Assembly (NCBI RefSeq): GCF_041296385.1
Contig: NC_091020.1
Span: forward strand, 24,960,501-25,024,500
Source of the DNA: Aphelocoma coerulescens
Taxonomy: Eukaryota > Chordata > Aves > Passeriformes > Corvidae
Direction: 5' to 3'
DNA: 64,000 nucleotides
The position numbers and the translations under genes are program-made. The notes under the pieces are model-generated. The model made no database searches, was not told the origin of the DNA, and saw nothing but the letters and a program-made list of their open reading frames with translations. This document shows positions 14,901-29,354 of this stretch, one piece after another. How positions within the stretch are numbered: position 1 is the first letter of the stretch; every line of letters starts with the position of its first letter.

Positions 14901-17298
14901 TAGCCTCTAAGACAGAGTTCAACATCTGAAGGGCAAATGAGTCTCAGCCTGCTTTGATGAAATAGGCTGCAGCCATCCTAAAGCCTCCTTAGTTCACTGA
15001 CACATCTTGTAGGACTGATTTGTTAAAAAAACAGGCACTGAGCATGCCAGAGAGGACACTGAGCAGTCTTCGTGTCAGGTCCTGGGAATGCTCCCCAGCA
15101 CAGGGGGATGGAGAGACACCAGCCAGCAGGATAGCTGGCCAAACAGCCAGGGTCAAGGACAGCTTTGGACAAGGAACTCAGTACTTTGGAACAGAGTCAG
15201 CACCCAGCTTTGTAAAGGGGACAACTCCAAGTGACACAAATTTTAATGGCAGTAGATCTATAAACTCACAACTAAGACTCACAAGGACTGAAATCCCAGG
15301 GGTTGCTATGGCCTTTTCCTTACCCCTGAGACAAATGCCAAAAATACTAAAAAATAGCAGATATGGAAGCTGAAAAGAGAGTGTGTTTTTCTGAAACATC
15401 CCAGCATCAGTTTTGTATCATCAGCATCACAAACCAGCCTAGAAAGGAGCTTGCTGATAATCGCCCCAGCTTACATGTAAGATGTGGCACATCATTTCAG
15501 TGTCTGCCAACACTACAAGCTCCAAATGTGACCCTGGCTCCCTTCCCCAAGCACGGAGAAGCTCTTGTTATGTTTGGCTCCCCCCTTGTCCTCCCTTCAC
15601 AAAAACAGCACGCTTCCACAGCATCAATCTGGAATTATTTACTGCTGTTGAAGCTCAGATAGAAACCGCAGGCCACCTCTCCTCTCGCCCAAGCAGGATG
15701 TGCAGAAGTTGTCCAAGTGAGAGGGGGCTTCACCCAAATGCTCCAGCAACCCTGCCAGGCGTGTCATCAGGCAAGCTGCTGCCCACTAAACCATGCTCTT
15801 CTCTCCCACTCCATTCCCAAGACCTGCTGAAAACTGGTTTATCTGTGCTATCAGAACATTAAATAGGCACCATCTGCTTAAAATTACCTTCATTAAAGCT
15901 AATGTGAGAACATAATCAGCCACAGTTTCTCTGCTCTGCTTTTTAAGTGGAGTGTCACTTGCAAGGCTTTGGGACTAGCTCTGAAACTCCCTGAAGGGAG
16001 GGAAATGAAACTGTGCAAGAACCCCAACGTGCAGGCATCCTCCCTCATGCTGACACAGCACACAGCTCAGAGACAGGATAGGCCCAGGAGCCTGTCTACT
16101 CCAAATCACACCTGGCCACATCTGGAAAACCACCTCATCGAGGTCAAACTTACTCTTGGCAGCTGCATCTGGCCCCTGCCAACATGAGCAAGGCTGTGCC
16201 CAGCAGTGCAGAGTAACCCACCACATGCTGGGTTGCCCACACTGAACTGTTGTCTGTGCCTGGGCTAAACAGCTCACTTGTGTTCAGCCTGCAGTGACTG
16301 CAAGAAGTGAGGCAGGAAAAGCTGTTTGCTCTCTACCTTTGAGGGTGGAGGCCAGAGCAGCTCAGCAGAATGAAGGCTAAGAAGGAACATGAATATTCTG
16401 TACAAAGCAGTGGAGAGAAGCGAGACAGGAGGTTGAATCAAACAGGATGAAGAAACCTGTTTATGCAAAAGGACAAAACTGGTGTGAGAACAGGATGCTT
16501 GTGAATAATTAAAGGTCTGCACTGGAAGTCATTTAACCATCAGAAGAAATTTGAAGCTTCCAATCAAGCCAACCCAACCACCCTGAAGGTTCTTATGTGG
16601 GAATGCAATATGCTTGTACAGCATTAATAACCTAGATCTGTCCCAGGTCTGTGTTCTACAGTTCCATGACCCACTCAGTATTTTCAGCCATAAAAGACAC
16701 ACTTTTTTCCATCAGCCCATATTATCCACTAGTCTCATGACAGCTCTGAGAAGGCACTTCTGCAGGAGACAGACATACTGCTGCAAACACAATGCTCTCC
16801 CTGTCTGATCTGCCTACCTTGCAAAGAGGTGCTGATGTACAGAGTGTTGGGGGACCCTTGGATGAAAGGCACTAGGTAAGTACAAAGCCTGAATACATAT
16901 TAATAGTAGTTCCAGACATGGTATCTGACAAAATAAACTGCCACTTGACCCAAGGCTGGGAAACAGAAAGCGATCTGCCCAGATGGGCAACACTGGCCCA
17001 TAGATGTGATGGGATCCAAAAAGAAGTGTATGGAGCAGGGGAGGGAGCTGGAAGTGATGATGGGAGAGTCGCTTCCTCACAGCATGCACTGTGCTTCCTG
17101 ACTTCATCTGGTGGAGACTCAACAGCTCTCACTGCTAGGAACAACATAGAGCAAGGCTCAGCAGCCTGAGCTACTGCCATACACCTAAGGGACACCTGGG
17201 AAAGCATCAGAAGACACAGGCTGGGCAGAATGAAGCTGTATCTAAGCTCAGCATTCTGTTTTTAATAGAATTATTAAAACAAGTATATACATAAAATA

Positions 17299-17334
17299 TT
17301 ATATAATAATAATAGAATTATTATTATTATATAA
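17299..17334. repeat. Perfect 16-bp AT inverted repeat (hairpin)
   Basis: Left arm 17,299-17,314 (TTATATAATAATAATA) is the exact reverse complement of the right arm 17,319-17,334, with a four-base loop GAAT. It is embedded in a longer TAA/ATT-rich stretch from about 17,286 to 17,336. The most economical explanation is a (TAA)n/(TTA)n microsatellite that mutated into a palindrome. It lies in SH3PXD2A intron 1. Confidence 0.85.
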
Positions 17335-20300
17335 AACGTAGATGGTCTCTGCAGCACAGAGAACTCAATGTGCTTAGTCTTAAGCAGCTGGCAGGTAACA
17401 GACTTTCTGACCCAAACACATGACTTCACTGCTGTGTTTAATAGCAGTCTGTACCCCAGAAATCTGTCAATTTTTGTTTGAACCACTTGTCCTTTCAGTC
17501 TTAGTATCACTTGTCAAAAAGGTGTTAAAAACCTAATTACATAAATAAAATTTAATTTTATTCCACCTTGTACTCAAGAATGCTGTAATTCCTCACTATT
17601 GTCAAGAGCCTGAACCCATTCATCATCTACCCATGCCTGTATCAGAAAACTTTGTGCTTTGCATTCAGATGAGCATCTCTCTCTCCTCTTTCCTCTGCTT
17701 CTACACTTCAGCAGGATATGATTTCAGACAGGTTTGGTATGAGAAAAATTGGAGTGTTCCCAGCCCCAGAAAGACCAAGCAGAGGTAGGGATGGGAGGCT
17801 TGTCTGTTTTAAGCAGATTAGATCCTGACCACTGAAGGTAACTTTACAAATCTTTTCTTTCATATCCTTCACAGAAACAGCTGGAAGTAAGTCTAGAAGC
17901 AAAACAAGGAACAAGAGTTACAAGAATATTATAAGTGGTTTTATTTGATCAGTGGTGAGTTGTTTCTGAAAGCTATGGAAGTTAATTTATAATGTTAGCA
18001 ATTTGACAACCACTCTTTTTAGTAGGAACTCAGCTATTGTGTTTTGAAACAAACAGGATCTGACATGGGCAGGACCTTGCCTGTGGCTATGACTTGGCTA
18101 ATATTTTATCAACTAGAAGCAAGGCTGGGCTGCAAAACCCTTCACCTTGTTTAACACGTCGGATCCAAGAGTTTGTCTTGGCTAATGTAACCAGCAGATC
18201 AGGGTTTACAAACCAAGGCATTTTTTCTCAACAGGTACAGGAGCCCCATCTGACACAAATACGTTGGAAAGTGCTACCCACAACTGCTAGACCCTACATG
18301 TTTCCCATAAAGCATCATAGGTTTTTGATGGTCACAGAGATCAGAACATGGACAACAGTGGGAAAAAAGAGCCTGGGAACTCAGATAAAGCCCCAAAGTG
18401 AATGGACATTTGCTGATGACAGCACTGCACAGCTGGCTTTGGTGCTTGGCTCCTGGTACAACAATGACATAATGCTGTGTTTACTAGCAGGGAAATCTGA
18501 GGGTTGGAAATGGATCTGTAAAAAAACCACTAACACGTTTTTTTGACAAGCCAACAGATTAACATCTATTGTCACTGGGGCAAGGCCAGACTCAACTGGA
18601 AATGGTCCAGGAGTTTGATGTCACTGAGAGGCTCACAAGGACGTCAGCTGAAGAGAGTTCCCATGTCACCTCAGCATTTACTGCAGCGCTACTGCCTGAA
18701 GCCACCACCGCCTTCTGTTTAACCCTTTCTGCCACAACGTGCAGTAGGGAACATATTGGCCTTTTGGCAATAGAAGTTTGACCCAAATCTGCTACTGCTC
18801 ATGTTAACCAGATGCAGAAGGATGATAAAGGGCCAGGCAGGACAGGCTGCTGGCAGATAAAACACACATTTGATCAGGTCTGGACTGTCAGTCCTTTGCT
18901 AGTACTAACTAAAGTCTCTCTCTTTCTACAAATACAAACAGTGGACATCATTTCTTCATTTGACTCCTTAGGATCTTTCCAAGTCACCTGTGAACCAAAC
19001 CATGTGGCCAGTTGCACCCTCACCCCCATCTGAGTCAAAGTCTCTATCATAACCCAGGCAACGCCTCTCACACACAGTAAGACAACAACCAAGAAGTTTT
19101 AGCTCCACACAAGATGCCAGCAAAGGATACCTGGAACTCCATAAATGCCAGTGCCTGGTAGAGAACAATCTCACTCTTATCAGATGAATCAGGTCCCTGA
19201 TGATTCAGAATCACTGTAGGGATAATAAGATAGGCAGAGCCCCACAAAGCCCTTGGCACAAAGGGAAAGTGTTGGGTCACCTTTCCTCAGAGAAGGTAAA
19301 AACATTAGTGCTATGCTCTCAGTGCTTCCAGAGACCCTCCAATCCCAGAGGAAGGATCTGGTGATTGCCCACAAGATGCTCTTCAGTCCAGCCCTACTGC
19401 ATTTGGCAGAGCACCTAAAACTCCTGAATTAAGACAATGGGAAATAACCCCATGCTGTGGGCAGTGTTAGAGCTTGCCAGAAAAAGGGGGAAAAAATGGA
19501 AGAATAAAAGAGTATTCTTAGGGTCTGGCCAGGACTGTGGCATCAGCTCTAATGGAACCAATTGCAAACTTCTGCTTCCCACCTCATTTCTTTGACCATG
19601 CCCTCCTCTTGCTCCAATGCAGAGCAATCAGAAGTGAAAACAAAGCAAAGCACCTGTGTGCACAGACAAAGACCTCACACCAAAACCCGAATCCCTACTG
19701 AACACCTGCTCACTCCCCGAATGTAACCAGAAGAATTCTGTAAAACAGCAACCCCAGTGGTTATTCTGGCTAACACCAGGGCATGCAGATGTAATCTTAC
19801 TCACAGCTGAAAGGGTGGTGGAAAATCCAACACCATCACAGCCAAGCAGTCTGGCCAACACCATCAGCAGGGAAGCCAAGGGGCTGAGCAGCAGTGCCTT
19901 GCTCCCAACCCCAGCTGTGAGTCCTCAGACTCCACTCCCCTGGGCCAGAACCTGAGTTCTTTCAAAACAGGAGATCCCTCCAAGACAGCAGTGCCTCACA
20001 CACCCATCCACAGTCACCCTCTAGTGCCACCAGCAAATTGCCATTGCTGTTCAAAAGGCCACTGGTCCTTACAGCACGAGGACAGAGGGAGGTTTAAGGA
20101 CAGACAGATGGACTCTCCTGCACAGACCACACCTGCAATCTCCAATTGTTACCCATGGAAAATTCACTGATAATATTTTTAGTTTAAATGGAACTATTTA
20201 TACTGGGGATGTCTGTATTAAAGGACTAAATGCAAGCTACAGCTGCCCAGCTCAGAAACAGGTGGAAAGCTGCTTCTCCAAAACAGTCCAGAGTTTTGAC

Positions 20301-20515
20301 ACAGACTGCTACAATCACAAAGACAGCAGCAAAAGTTTAAACAGAAAATTTCTTCTTGAGCAATAACAGCCAAAACACTCTTCCATATGCTTCAAGTGAG
20401 AGTATTCCAGAGGGTGGCTATTGCACTAGATTCCTTTTGAGTAAAACATCCTGGGTTGTCTTTATAAAACACTTTTTGCTGAAAGGTTAAATGAAAACTT
20501 ATCTGAATTCAGGGG

Positions 20516-20531
20516 AAAAAAAAAAAAAAAA
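20516..20531 (+). repeat. A16 homopolymer
   Basis: Sixteen uninterrupted A follow AGGGG. I see no retroposed gene sequence upstream of it, so it is recorded as a simple homopolymer and not as the tail of a recognised retrocopy. Confidence 0.9.
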
Positions 20532-23480
20532 GAACTTGTTAAGGACATCCAGGACTTGTAAAATGCACAGGGTACAGGATTGCTACCTTCTGGTACGTGG
20601 AAAACCAGCATGGAAGTTCCCCTAGAACAAGTAATTTTTTATTCTTCTCTAACAATATCTTGTTATTAACAGAAAATCAGTAGCCTTTTTATTGATAAAA
20701 AGGGGAATTACCACAAGTGCTGCTTCAGGGATTCTAGACAGTTTCACGTGATACAGATACATTTATAAAACACACACAGAGCTTCCTACTGCTGGCTTTC
20801 CTCTGTACCATCCCAGAAGCCAGCTCCAGAGCCTGTTTTAATTCCACTTGGGAAAATGCTGAACTGTCTTCCTGTGACATGTCTGGGAGATGGGGGTCAG
20901 GACATGCACTTAATCTGCTCTCCATGGCTTTCTTCCAGAAAAATACTTCACATATCCTTGTTTGTTTGTTTTTAAATTCTAAGTGATTTTAATGCCAGTG
21001 AAAGTTGCTGGAGTGATAGCTCTGGGAAACTTCAGGCCTCCCACTTAGGCACTAGCAGGGGCCGTGCCAGCTGCCCTGATTCTGCTGAAGACCAGGAGCT
21101 CAGCTCAGCTGCCTCTTCTAGCATCCATCCCAGGAAAAACCATCCCTCAGCTCAGGCTGCTCAAGATGAGGCAGGTGTCACAGCATCAAATTTTCAAGCA
21201 AAGGAAATATACTGAGCTCAGAGACAGAGCAGCAAAGCACTTGCAGGGCATGGGAATTGAAAAACACTTAAAACTGATTTTCAAAGTATTTTGCTTGGGG
21301 TCAGAGGGGTTTACTGGCAGGCTTTCACCTTCTGGAGAGGGGAAAATGAGGAATAACCTTCTAGGCACAAAAAATACATGCATGAATTAATGCATAAATA
21401 ATAGATAACCTTAGTCAAAGAGTAGGAAAATCTCACAGGATGCTGAGGGAGCAATTAGAAATCTCATATTCACAGAGTTAGGAAAGCAGTAATTGAGATG
21501 TTCTCAGTTGCATCAAGCCCCCGAGGGTACAAGAAAGCTTGGCAAGAAGATTCCACCTGTGCCAGGGAGCTTTCCTGACAGTAATATGGAGACACCAGAG
21601 GGAGATCAGACAGCAGCAGCCAGTAGCCTGCTGCTAAGGGCTACTCCCAGAAAGACCATACTCCATGCCTCACCTCAAGTACTTCCACAGACCCCAGGGC
21701 TCCAAGACAGGGAGGAACGACCATGAGGAACAGGCTCAGAGTTGACAAGCATGGCTGGCATCCTAGATGTGTGTTTCCTCAGAGGGGAATGTAGCTCTTA
21801 TGTCATCCCATTCACTCCCGTGTCGGCTGAGCACGGCCAGGGAAGCAAGGGCCTCGCTCCCGTTTCCGGATGACAGCCTGACCTTGGCCATCCCGCAGCC
21901 TCTGCTCCCAGGGGCGGCCCTGCCAGGAGAGGAAGATGACCCAAACTTGGGGGTTTCAAAACTGATGCCAGCAGTCAGCCCTGAGGTAACACCTGCATCT
22001 TTACACTTTATAAAGTGAGTAAATCCTGTTGTCTTTGCAGCAGAGCTCACTGAGATCCAGAGAGCCTAAAGGCCGCACTGGTTAAAGGCTCTTCTACCAC
22101 ACTGCACAATGTCCTGTGTGTATCATACTGGACGTTTGTTCAAACCTTTCTGGGTGATTTATGAACTTCATGTGTTAAAGTTTGCCTTTACAGGCATGTC
22201 CTGGACAGTGGAGAACCACACTTCCAGTATTTCTGGGGCAGCTTGGAAGACTGCTGTAAAGGAGACAGAATGGCGGTGTGGAGCTCCTGTTTAAACACAG
22301 CTCTGGTCAGTAGAGATTTGGCATGTTTCTCCCTATGAACAGAGATAGGGGTGTTTTCCTTGTAAACAAGTTTGCATCAAGCCTATAAAACCACACTGCT
22401 GACTACTGAGAGCATCAGAGCCCAGTGCATCCCTGCGTTTAGCCAGCGTGGTTTATAGGAAAAATAAAACACACCCCATTGGTGAGAGAAACAGTGCCAG
22501 CAACGTATCAAAACATTATTATTGCCAGTCAGGTTTCAAACACAGCATGTGTGGGACCACACATACATTTATGGACACTTAGAGACTATGAATATTTTAT
22601 TCTATCCAATGAGTCAACTCTCACAAACTGAAGAAGTTGCATTATAATAATACAGAATTACAGCCTTATTGTGAAGCCATGGTACACCCAGAGCAGTCAG
22701 TGTCTACTAAGACCAATTAGAAATACACCGCAGCAAACCAGTGCAACATGTGATACTCTGATGGAGACACAAACCTGGGAATGTGTATTCTGCCCACAAA
22801 AGCAGAATGCTTCCAGTCCAAGGACTTGGTTGGTTACCTACACATTGAGCTCCTCTTCCAAAAACTGGAATAAGAAGCTTTGTCAAAATCAAAAAGCATG
22901 AGAGGACCAATTAACACCGTTACCACACTTAAGCACTTACAGGTACTACAATGCATAGAGTAGTTCTTTGCTCCACCTTCACCCCAGGGCAATCTAAAGG
23001 TTATTATCCTTCCTCATGCCCATTTTTTTGCAATAAGGCCTAAATGCTCACCGGACAGCAGCCTGGGTTACCACTGTGCCATGACAATCACCTGCTCAGC
23101 TGGTCGAGATTGTCTCACTGCTCCCACCTGCCTGTCCCTGTGTGTCATCACCTGTCCCTGACAGCCCAGTCAGACACCATCTTTCAGGTCTGTCTGCACA
23201 TGCTTTAGTGCAAAAGCCTCCTTGCTTTGTAATAAATGCTCTCATGCGTTCCAACCCTCGTCCCATATTTATAAATACATACAATGAGAATACCATATAA
23301 CTGACATCTAGTGAATGTGAGCTTGAAGGAGTAAATTGTTATTATTACTGTATATTTATCTCAAAGGTGGAGCAAAGAGTGAGAACACTGAAGTGGGAAG
23401 GCTCTGACTAAGCTGAAAGATATTCCACTTTAAAATCCTTTGAGGTGAAGAAAATCACCTGGTTTCCTTTTGCTTTACTG

Positions 23481-23494
23481 CCCCCCCCCACCCC
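23481..23494 (+). repeat. C-rich run
   Basis: Nine C, one A and four C form a short C-rich tract in SH3PXD2A intron 1. The other strand is a G tract. Confidence 0.9.
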
Positions 23495-24244
23495 AAATGT
23501 GATGATGTCCCTGACCAAAAGAGAATAACAAACAGATCCTGGAGACTGAATTTTTGCTTTTAAAGCAAAGACAAAGGAAAATGCATTATATTAAAAAACT
23601 TTAGTAATTACAAACTTCTCTGTAAAAGTTTCAATAAAGCCTCTCTAGAGGTGTGAACCAAAGCCCAGGAAAGTTACTGGGAGGGTTTTTTCCATCAACT
23701 TGACTGTATTTGGCTTTGACACTACCTGATTAAACAGCAGACACCACCAATTTCAAACAGTATGCTACTGTGCTGCTCTCTGCCTTCTCCATGCAATATT
23801 TACACAGCACGCTCCAGGCGAGAAGGTGTCTGCTCTGGCTACATGAAAGCATTCAGCCTCACAATGTCACACACCACACGGTGCTGTCAGCCCCTCTCAT
23901 GATCCTGCTCTTCCCCGTGGTTTCTGGGGACCAGTTCCCTTTGCGTGAGGAGGCACAGATTAAGAGGATACAGCATGAAAAACGAAGATCAAAAAAAAGA
24001 AAACCATTTCACATTAGAAGGTCCAGCTGCTTCCTCCCAAATGACTAAATTAGAGAGCTTGTACGTCACCTCCTGCCTCAGGTAGGGTCACATTGAATCC
24101 CTCTTCCTGTTTAATGCATATAAAATGGGAAATGGGTTTTGAGGAAGACAATGATTGAATATGAGAGTAGTATTTTTTCAGATTGTGTACTTTTTATCAG
24201 ATAATTGCAAGACTGCTTTGAAAGCCAAAGAAAATAACACAAAA

Positions 24245-24310
24245 TGCTGCCACACACTTCATGGATGGCTTTGGGTCAACCACTTAACTTCTTGCCTCAT
24301 GTTCCCAGTG
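24245..24310 (+). mobile_element. MIR-family SINE fragment
   Basis: CTGCCACACACTTC, then GGCTTTGGGTCAACCACTTA, ACTTCTTGCCTCA and TGTTCCC align in order with the MIR consensus segment CTGCCACTTACTAGC, then CCTTGGGCAAGTTACTTAA, CCTCTCTGTGCCTCA and GTTTCC. These are ancient tRNA-derived SINEs shared across amniotes, and diverged fragments survive in bird introns. The fragment is in plus orientation and antisense to SH3PXD2A. Boundaries are approximate and the match was judged by eye. An L2 3' end shares part of this core and is the main alternative. Confidence 0.6.
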
Positions 24311-27300
24311 AGGGTACCAGCACATATCCTACCCTGCAGGGACGGGAGGAGGCAATGCCTTGGAGCTGGGTCTCTAAGGGCAGGCAGTGTGGGTGAGATG
24401 CACAGACAAGCTGCTCTGGGATGCAGGAAGTCTGGGCTCCCTTTCCCATTCCAACAATTGCTTCCTTAGGATGTCTGTTCACCTCTCTCCATGATTTGGT
24501 GTCTCAGTTCCTCTCCCTTTTAACTCAAAGCGGTGAGACTGGTGTAATTTTGACTATAACCCATCAAGCTGTATTGCACCAGTGGGCTCCAGCACCCACA
24601 CACTGACCCCAGGCAGGGCTCTCGTGAAGCCAGAGGTCACTTGCAGCTGTCAGCAGCCAAAAACATTTGTGCTGTCTCTTAGGACATCATCTCCCTGGCA
24701 ACCAAGTCCCAGTGAAAGTCAATAGCAGCATCTTCATCACTTTTAAAATGGAACTTGTAGGCTTGTGGAGCTGTTGCCCCCAGCTCATGGACTTGCTAAA
24801 AGCTTTGCCCTGAACTTTCATTTGGCTGCCCTCCCAGCACACTCAACCACAGGGGAGCCAGTGCAGGCAGCCTGCTGGGACATAAAGCCTCCTGATTATT
24901 TCATCCTGCCCTGACCACCACAAATCGGGACAACCACCTTGTCTCTTCATTGATAGATAATCTATTCCAAAGGCTGGAGACAGCCACTTGCTTTGCAAAC
25001 TGTTGAATTTAGATACCACTGTCTCTTAGCTGAATGTTACCAGCCCAAAGCTCTGCTGGAAGAAAGAACTGGGAATGCTCCTTGATCTGCTGGGCTCCCT
25101 GACTGCGTTGAAGCAGCCTCAAGCTGCACTGAACAACTCATTTGATGAGCCAAGCAGGGGGAATGCAGCTCCTTCTCCCAAGGCAGCAATTCCTTCTCCA
25201 GGCATACTAACACAAGAACAAAGATCCTTACCACTAAGCCATGTCCAGACTCTCCCCGTCAGTGCTGGCCATGGTAAAACCAGCAGCTTGCAACAAAGAG
25301 AATAAAGCCATGAAGATGCCTGATTGCATCAGAATTGCTCAAGTCTGAGCAGTAAAAGCAGGAGCAGCCAAGAGACAAGGAGCAGAGCTTGACCCCAGCA
25401 GTACAAGATTTTTCTTCAAAGCATGCTGACATTTTACAACAGGTCATTTGTGACAAGCACACTCACATTCTCCTGGGAGCAGTGCTGAAACCCTGCACAG
25501 CAGAGCTCAATACCTTAAAAGTCAGCAATGCCAGTACCCCAAGGAGGTTAGCAACCATATCCATGCAGCAGAGAGATTCCTACAAGAGATCTCGAGGCAT
25601 TCAGAGGTGGCATTAGGAAACAATTACCCTGGGGAGGAACTGGGACATTATACAGGCATCTCAGATGACTGAAATCAGCAATGCACCTCAGTCTACCTGG
25701 AAGGAGACAGAGCAGCCACTTGTAAGCCAAGAGCGTTTTACCTTACTTCTATGCTGGATAAAGTTGAAAAACACACAAAGCCCAACTGAAACAGGAGTAG
25801 ATCAGTGCTGAAAGAGAAAATCTCTATTGATGTATCCATCTCTGCCCTTGGGATAACACAGGCACACTTAAGAGACCTCAGAAATGACCTCAAGCATATA
25901 AACGTCTGGTGAGATAATGCACATCAGTAACTGCTCAGTCCTCAGCAGAAAAGCAAGTGGTAAGAGAGGGGGGTGAGGGAGCCTGTTCATCTGGCTTCTA
26001 ATGAATGTTTGCCATCTCCCAGGTCTGCAAAGCAGTGAACAGGTGAAGGTGCTAACCCAATCTCATCTCCCTGGGAGCAAGATCAAGCACATCTGGTAGG
26101 CAGAGGCTCCCTGCAGGGCTGGTAAAGGAGCCAGACATTTGGGTAAAGGGTAAGCTATCTGCCTAAAGATAACCTGGGAGCAGAGAGAGGGGAGGGGAGG
26201 TGTCTTCTTTAAGCTCCACGATGGATGGCTAAAGGAGGCAAGCATCAACAGTGGATCCTTTTAAATACAGAATGCACTTCTGGTTTGGGATCATTTCATA
26301 CTTAATTCAGACAATCACAGTTTCAGACCAAAAGCCAGAGAAGCTACCCCATAAACAGATCAAACCTCATCAATTGAGAAGAGAGAGTTTAAGAGAGAGA
26401 CTGTTTAATGCTTAGCAGGGGCTGGAAAACGGATTTGGATTTTGCTACCAGCTTTTTCTCTTCAGAATGATTAACTGGCACCTTCAACCATTAACTGCAC
26501 TGTCCTAATCCACCCAGCTTCACTGCAGCACTGCTCAGCCAATGTGTGACCCCTCTTGCATCAGGGGTCTTTCCAACAAACCCAGACTTGACCTTCCTGA
26601 CATTGTTCTTGTTAAAAGAAAAGGGAAGGGGGAAAGCATGAAGATTTAATATTTTTAAAGTATTATTAAGTGCAAATCAACTTTTAAAAGATCATCAGTA
26701 TGGAGAAACAGGAAATCAATTTGGAAAGTCAAAGCTCTAAGAGCAGCAGTAGCTCATGTTGGGGATATACCATACAAGAGGCATGTGGTTATTGATCCAT
26801 CCCTCTGTTTATCCTTTCACATGCCGCCAGCCAGGGCCCCCAGCCAGCCAGGTGGTGTTTGCTACCCAGTCGCTGACAGGGAAGCAGAGGGAAGCACTGC
26901 AGACTCCTTCCCTAGTATGGATTTCCCAGAAGAGGGCAGAGAGCTGGCTGGGTTCCTATCAAGTAGCACTGGAGCCAAGATTTTAATCTATTCCCACAGG
27001 CAGAGCCCTATTCAACTTCCAGTGAGGTATTAAACTTTTTAGAAGTTTCACACACATGGGATCACAGCAGAGGATATGTAAAGATGTCTTCTTTCTTTAA
27101 CGTTCTTGAGTCAAGGCCACAAAAGCTGTGCTCATGTCATGAAAGACACCTGCTCCAGGCAATGATTCCTGGCAGCTAAGCCAAGCAGGGCAGGGGCTTA
27201 TGTGCTACTCACATTTAGCCCTTTCCATGTGCTCAGAATGCCTAAGGTGTGCCTTCATCTCTCCAGGTTCCACTATGGTCCTGAAAGATCACAATTAAAA

Positions 27301-29354
27301 GGAGAGAGAGTCGTGTTAAAACACCTGCAATACTTAGGTCACCATCCACCAGAGAAACACATCGTTACCAAGGCACATTTGCATGGCCTGAAGGCTTGGC
27401 ATGAAGACATTTATGGATGCTGGAGATAGAAAAGCTTTTTGATATTTCAAAGCCACACAGGGCAAAGAACATAAAGCTTTGCACTCTCCAAACTATCCAC
27501 AGGCAAGGGAGAGAGCTAAATCCTAAGTGACGCTTATATTAATCTTAGAAGGAAATAGTTGTTTCATGTTAAAAAAAGAGCACAGAACCAAAGTAACAGC
27601 AATCAGTGGGTCAGACCCAGGGAATTAAATTCTTCGAAAGCACGGGTTCACCCTCAGTGAGTTACTCCAGCCAAAGCCAGATGATCCAATTGTGCTGAAA
27701 ACTATACAGCCACAAATGGAAACCAAGTGGGACAAAAGGCAGACACACCACTAGTCCACCCAAACAAACCGTTTAGTCTGTGGGATTTTGGCTGAGAACT
27801 GGACACATGGAGGTGTGGAGTTGTTGTACAGAAGACAATATTAGTGAGAAGGGTGAAGGGAAAGAAACAAATGCCACCAGAAGCATTGCAGAGACCTTCT
27901 TGGAATAGTCTAGGTTCCTGTTTATTAAAATGCAATGACAATGATCATCAAGGAAAAAGATGTGTTTCTACAGGTAAACACAGGACATATTTTCTTTCAA
28001 ACCCTGTAAACACAGGGTTTAAATCCTTGTTTTCTGGTCATTTTCCAGCAAACAAGAAATGAACAGTGTCAATTTCGCTTGGCAATCCAAGAGACTGGAA
28101 GAAATTGGAACCTCTTGGAAGGCATTGTTACCAGTTCTTTTGTGTATTTTGGTGCTTGGCAGATGTACTTCTCTGATGCTGAATTGCCACCACCTTTCAC
28201 GTGAGATAACACCCTGCAGCGGTGTCGGCAAAAACTAAAGAAGCCTTTCCCACCTGGAAGCAGTGAGTGCGTAATAGACTGAATGCACAGGTTCAGCTGC
28301 AACCTGAGAGGACATAAGACCTAAAACTTCCACTCCTATGAATTGGGCACAAGATGCTTAATTCCATGGTAGACGAGTGTTTCAGCTTTACAAGTCTGCA
28401 TCTCCCAGCAACATAGTGCCCTCTAGCCTTAAACTGGATTACGGTTTAAGCCTCAGAGAAAAAAGCTCAGTGATATGCAATACTAATATAAAGGTTTAAG
28501 TCCAATCTTTGGCCTTATCGTTTCAACAATCCATTCAGCTGCTGATCAGCTCTGGAGAAATCTGGCAGACACACAATGCCAGGAAACACAGTATACTCAG
28601 AGCAATTTCACACCAGACGCAACACCCCCTCAGGCTTTTCCTTCCCAAAGCTGGAAGATCTATCTTCTCTATAGACAAAATGCAACTTTCTGTGTTTTAA
28701 AATACATGTTGCATCTTGAGAAACAGTTAAAGGATTTGGTGCAACTAAAACCCAGGAAGCCAGAGAGAGAAGAAAAGATACTTCTCAACTAATGTGGAGA
28801 GGGAAAAGCTACTGACTATGCTGCAAACTCCTTCAGGCAAAGACACCTCCACATGACAGGCTGCAACACAGGAGTCCGGGAAGATTGTTAAAAACTCTCC
28901 TCTAATGCTGTGCTATTGGCAGTAAGGTGTGAAAGGAAGGTGAAAGAGAGATAAAAGAGATCCAAACGCTGAGTCTGCCTTGGTAACCATGCAGACCAGC
29001 TACCCCCTCAAAAAAGGTCTGAATGTAACTTAGGGGTGAGAACGAGCAAAGATGCGCTAAGCACCGCCGGCTCCCCGATCCCGCCAGCAGCCGAGCCTCG
29101 CTCCGCTCCCCACCGAGCACCCCGGCCAGGACGGGGACAACACTGCCCCATCCTGCGCCGGGACTTGTGAGAAAGAAGGGAAGATCCACGTTCCGAGGGG
29201 AAGGAAACTTCAGAACGGTAACATTAAAACGAGCCAAGAACCAAACGAGGTGAAAGAGGGTGAGGAAGAAGAGCCGCACCTCCACAGCGAGAGGCCGCGG
29301 GGAGCCCCGCGGGCGCCTCACCTGGGGCCGGCGTCCCTGGGCAGGCGAGGGACG

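Noticed and set aside
18094..18546. 150-codon plus-strand open frame in SH3PXD2A intron 1
   Set aside because: No similarity to a known family, no promoter or poly(A) context, and composition like surrounding intron. A diverged retroelement fragment cannot be excluded without a search.
20018..20036. Second CTCF-like site (ACCCTCTAGTGCC)
   Set aside because: It deviates from the core at the final G of TGG and has no CpG or other regulatory context, so it is not reported as a site.
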